From: JBEKYH01 sp049511115
GTDB taxonomy: Bacteria > Planctomycetota > Phycisphaerae > Tepidisphaerales > Tepidisphaeraceae
NCBI GenBank assembly: GCA_049511115.1
Contig: JBEKYH010000189.1
Coordinates: 1-8,755 of the forward strand
Reading direction: 5' to 3'
Length of the DNA stretch: 8,755 nucleotides
Shown: positions 6,160 to 8,755 of the stretch, piece after piece
Layout of the letters: each line of letters starts with the position of its first letter
Position numbering within the stretch: the first letter of the stretch is position 1
The notes under the pieces: model-generated
Told to the model about the DNA's origin: nothing
The model's input: the letters and a program-made list of their open reading frames with translations, nothing else
Database searches by the model: none
Translations under genes and position numbers: made by a program

Positions 6160-7149
6160 ATGGCAGCAGCATTCTGTTGGCCGTTGCAACTTAACATTCA
6201 ACTGGCAGACAGTACTGTGCCGGTCCTGGACCCGGCGTCGCCGAACGCGGCAGCCATCTACCACTTGTTTTTCGTCGTGTCTTTGATCTGTCTGGCGATC
6301 TTTGTCATCGTCGCCACGCTTATCTGCATGTCGGTCGTGCGTTTTCGAGCATCGGGTGGCGAGCTCCCCGCGCAGAATTTCGGAAGCGACCGTTCGGAGA
6401 TCATCTGGACTATCTTTCCCGTGGTCATTGTTCTTTTTCTGGCGGTCATGTCGGCCAAGCTGGTGCTTTCGGCCCAGGCATCGGCGTCGGTGGATGTGGC
6501 GGGCCCGGGAAACGCCGACCTCATCGTGGTTGGCCATCAATGGTGGTGGGAAGCGCGGTATCCGGGTTCGGGCGTGGTCGCGGCGAACGAGATTCACGTT
6601 CCCATCGGCCATAAATTTCTCGTGCGCGTTGATTCGGCGGATGTGATTCACTCATTTTGGGTGCCGCAGCTCGCGCCCAAGATGGATATGGTTCCCGGAC
6701 AGCACAACTACGTCTATCTGCAGGCTGATCAGCCAGGGGTCTACGATGGCGCATGTTCCGAGTTCTGCGGTGATCAGCATGCCTGGATGCGATTCATTGT
6801 GGTGGCGCAGTCCGAGTCGGAATACGCCCAATGGCTCGCCAGCCAGGCGCTGCCGGGGCGCGTGCCATCGGCGCCTTACGCTCTGGCGGGCAGAAAAATC
6901 TTTTTCACGCAGACCTGCATCAACTGCCATGCCATCGGCGGCACCAGCGCAATCGCCAATGCCGCGCCGGACCTCACGCATATTTCGCTGCGCCGCCAAC
7001 TCGCCGCGGGGGTGATTCCTAATACACCCGACAATCTCGCCCGGTGGCTGAGGAATCCGCAGGACATCAAGCCTGGCTGCAAAATGCCGGATTTTGGTCT
7101 CGATGATAATCAGGTGAATCAACTCGTCGCTTATCTGGAGGGTCTGTAA
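6160..7149 (+). CDS. ctaC: Cytochrome c oxidase subunit II with C-terminal cytochrome c domain (caa3-type)
   Basis: Electron-entry subunit of a haem-copper oxidase. In the 329-residue product, two membrane helices (about 34-58 and 80-103) precede the periplasmic CuA domain. QWWW (127-130) is the aromatic electron-entry patch. The CuA ligands are H164 in VIHSFW, then C199, E201, C203, H207 and M210 in CSEFCGDQHAWM. A fused class I cytochrome c follows (about 243-329), with haem motif CINCH (253-257) and a probable axial Met at M309 in KPGCKMPDF. The frame opens earlier, at 6085. I chose 6160 because TAAGG lies 9 bases before it, the promoter candidate would leave 6085 untranscribed, and the extra 25 residues look non-coding. 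The N-terminal signal is short and lacks a normal lipobox, so the exact start is the least certain part. The stop overlaps the ctaD start (TAATG). Confidence 0.9.
   Translation: MAAAFCWPLQLNIQLADSTVPVLDPASPNAAAIYHLFFVVSLICLAIFVIVATLICMSVVRFRASGGELPAQNFGSDRSEIIWTIFPVVIVLFLAVMSAKLVLSAQASASVDVAGPGNADLIVVGHQWWWEARYPGSGVVAANEIHVPIGHKFLVRVDSADVIHSFWVPQLAPKMDMVPGQHNYVYLQADQPGVYDGACSEFCGDQHAWMRFIVVAQSESEYAQWLASQALPGRVPSAPYALAGRKIFFTQTCINCHAIGGTSAIANAAPDLTHISLRRQLAAGVIPNTPDNLARWLRNPQDIKPGCKMPDFGLDDNQVNQLVAYLEGL
7137..7142 (+). promoter_or_regulatory. Ribosome binding site of ctaD inside ctaC
   Basis: GGAGGG, 6 bases before the ATG at 7149. It lies within the last codons of ctaC. With the one-base TAATG overlap it indicates translational coupling of subunits II and I. 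Confidence 0.65.
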
Positions 7150-8755
7150 TGACCGCCAGTTCACTGTCCAAGCTAGAGCCCGCGGTAGATGAAGAAGCCG
7201 GCGCATCCTCGCTGCTTCGATGGTTCAGTTCCGTCGATCACAAGCAGATCGGCCTCCTCTATCTCTGCACTGGGGTTTTGTTCCTTCTCATCGGCGGCGC
7301 TGAGGCGCTGGCCATCCGCGTGCAGCTTGTCGTGCCGAACAACACGTTTGTCGGCCCGGCGCTGTTCAACCAGCTTTTCACGATGCACGGTACGACGATG
7401 GTTTTCCTGGTCGGGATGCCGTTCATCACGGGTTTTGCGAACTATCTGGTTCCCCTGATGATCGGAGCGAAGGACGTCGCGTTTCCCCGGTTGAATGCCT
7501 TTGGTTTTTGGCTCGTGCCGTTCGGCGGGATACTTTTGCACTACAGCTTTTTGACGGGATCGGCCCCCAATGCGGGTTGGTTCAGTTACGCGCCGCTGAG
7601 CGAGCACGCGTATTCCTCGCTGCAAGGCGTTGACTACTGGCTCATCGCGCTGCTGGTGCTGGGCATCGGATCCGTCACTTCGGGGATCAATCTGATCGTC
7701 ACCATCCTGATTTATCGCGCTCCGGGCATGAGCCTCCAGCGCTTGCCGCTTTTCGTGTGGATGATGTTTATCACGGCTGTGCTGATGATCCTCGCCTTGC
7801 CGGCCCTCAACAGCGCTCTGGTGCTGCTGTTCGTCGATCGGACGCTTGGGGCCGCCCTCTACCAGCCCAGCCGCGGTGGAAACAGCCTGTTATGGCAGCA
7901 TTTCTTCTGGATTTTCGGGCACCCGGAAGTCTACATCCTTGCGTTGCCAGCCTTTGGGATGATCTCTGAGGTTATTCCCGTCTTTTCGCGCCGGCCGATC
8001 TACGGGTACGAAATGGTCGCGGGCTCGACGGTGGCCATCGGAATTCTCAGCATGGGGGTGTGGGCCCATCACATGTTCGCCGTGGGGATGGCGCCGGTTT
8101 TCAACATTTTCTTTTCGGCCAGTTCGCTGCTGATCGCGATCCCCACGGGGCTGAAAGTCCTTAATTGGACCGCGACGCTGTGGGGCGGTTCGATCCGGTT
8201 GACGACCTCCATGTGCTTTGCGATTGCGTTCCTGATTCAATTCACCATCGGCGGATTGACGGGCGTGATGTTCGCGGTCGCCCCGGTTGATTGGCAGTTG
8301 ACCCAGACCTATTTCGTCGTCGCGCATTTCCACTACGTGCTCTTTGGGGGGACGATTTTTGGGCTGTTCGCGGGCACGTACTACTGGTTCCCGAAGATGA
8401 CCGGCCGCATGCTCAACGAACGGCTCGGCAGGGTCTCGTTCTGGCTCATGGTTCTTGGTTTCAATATGACATTCTTCGTGCAGCATTTCCTGGGAATGAT
8501 GGGGATGCCGCGGCGAACGTACACCTATGGCGATCATCCCGGCTGGTTTTTGTTGAACGCGATTTCGACGGTTGGCGCGTTTGTGATGGGGCTCGGCACC
8601 CTGGTTTTCCTGTGGAATGTGATCAAGACTCTCCGCAATGGTCCGCTAGCGGGCGACAATCCGTGGGATGCTTTTACGCTCGAATGGGCTACGACCTCGC
8701 CGCCGCCGGAACAAAACTTCGTCAAAGTTCCGCCCGTGCAAAGCCGCCGACCGGT
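7149..8755 (+). CDS. ctaD: Cytochrome c oxidase subunit I, A1-type haem-copper oxidase (3' end cut by window edge)
   Basis: Catalytic subunit that reduces oxygen to water at a haem a3-CuB centre and pumps protons. There are 535 complete codons without a stop; the end lies beyond the window. Ligands present: H80 in TMHGTT and H395 for low-spin haem a, H393 for haem a3 (VAHFHY), and H258, H307 and H308 for CuB. Y262 in GHPEVY is the cross-linked tyrosine. The Glu of GHPEV (E260) assigns it to the A1 subfamily. D-channel residues N98, D109 (GAKDVAFPR) and N116, and K-channel T333 and K336 (IPTGLK), are present, as is the Arg pair R455-R456 (GMPRR). It should therefore be an active proton pump. 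Subunit III and assembly genes would be expected to the right but are not visible. Translation starts at the TAATG overlap with ctaC, behind a strong GGAGGG. Confidence 0.96.
   Translation, partial: MTASSLSKLEPAVDEEAGASSLLRWFSSVDHKQIGLLYLCTGVLFLLIGGAEALAIRVQLVVPNNTFVGPALFNQLFTMHGTTMVFLVGMPFITGFANYLVPLMIGAKDVAFPRLNAFGFWLVPFGGILLHYSFLTGSAPNAGWFSYAPLSEHAYSSLQGVDYWLIALLVLGIGSVTSGINLIVTILIYRAPGMSLQRLPLFVWMMFITAVLMILALPALNSALVLLFVDRTLGAALYQPSRGGNSLLWQHFFWIFGHPEVYILALPAFGMISEVIPVFSRRPIYGYEMVAGSTVAIGILSMGVWAHHMFAVGMAPVFNIFFSASSLLIAIPTGLKVLNWTATLWGGSIRLTTSMCFAIAFLIQFTIGGLTGVMFAVAPVDWQLTQTYFVVAHFHYVLFGGTIFGLFAGTYYWFPKMTGRMLNERLGRVSFWLMVLGFNMTFFVQHFLGMMGMPRRTYTYGDHPGWFLLNAISTVGAFVMGLGTLVFLWNVIKTLRNGPLAGDNPWDAFTLEWATTSPPPEQNFVKVPPVQSRRP

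Noticed and set aside
7890..8537. 215-codon open frame on the minus strand
   Set aside because: It is antisense to ctaD and is rich in His, Arg, Asp and Glu, as expected from reading membrane-protein codons backwards.

Overview
The window looks like a chromosomal segment from an aerobic, GC-rich Gram-negative (diderm) bacterium. The diderm call rests on a signal-peptide-bearing OprB-type porin and a lipobox-bearing outer-membrane efflux factor. The aerobic call rests on a cytochrome c oxidase with a fused cytochrome c domain. The gene style would fit Planctomycetes, Acidobacteria or a similar environmental phylum, but nothing seen here fixes the taxonomy.

Left part, minus strand (1-2887): a sugar-uptake unit. 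The porin gene (start 2651) is followed after 31 bp by a sugar porter of the major facilitator superfamily (start 1222), which runs off the left edge. Together they would move a sugar across the outer and then the inner membrane. Just upstream of the porin is a 38-codon open frame (2770-2654) whose first 14 codons read like the phosphate-binding N-terminus of a ROK-type or polyphosphate glucokinase and then lose all resemblance. It is the most unusual item in the window: probably the stump of a sugar kinase gene, possibly kept as a translated leader coupled to the porin.

Middle, minus strand (2888-5819): a type II NADH dehydrogenase (start 5819) followed 37 bp later by a NodT-type outer-membrane efflux lipoprotein (start 4444). 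No inner-membrane pump or adaptor gene is visible beside the efflux factor.

A divergent intergenic region of about 340 bp (5820-6159) holds a plausible sigma-70-like promoter for the rightward genes, two inverted repeats and a repeated 8-mer.

Right part, plus strand (6160-8755): cytochrome c oxidase subunit II with a CuA domain and a C-terminal haem c domain (ctaC/coxB), overlapping by one base with subunit I (ctaD), which runs off the right edge with all metal ligands and proton-channel residues present. With the divergent NADH dehydrogenase this gives a respiratory module: a non-pumping NADH:quinone entry point and a caa3-type terminal oxidase. A quinol:cytochrome c link is not in the window.

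I saw no RNA genes, CRISPR arrays, insertion sequences or phage genes. Apart from the kinase stump, the window reads as ordinary metabolic and respiratory genes.
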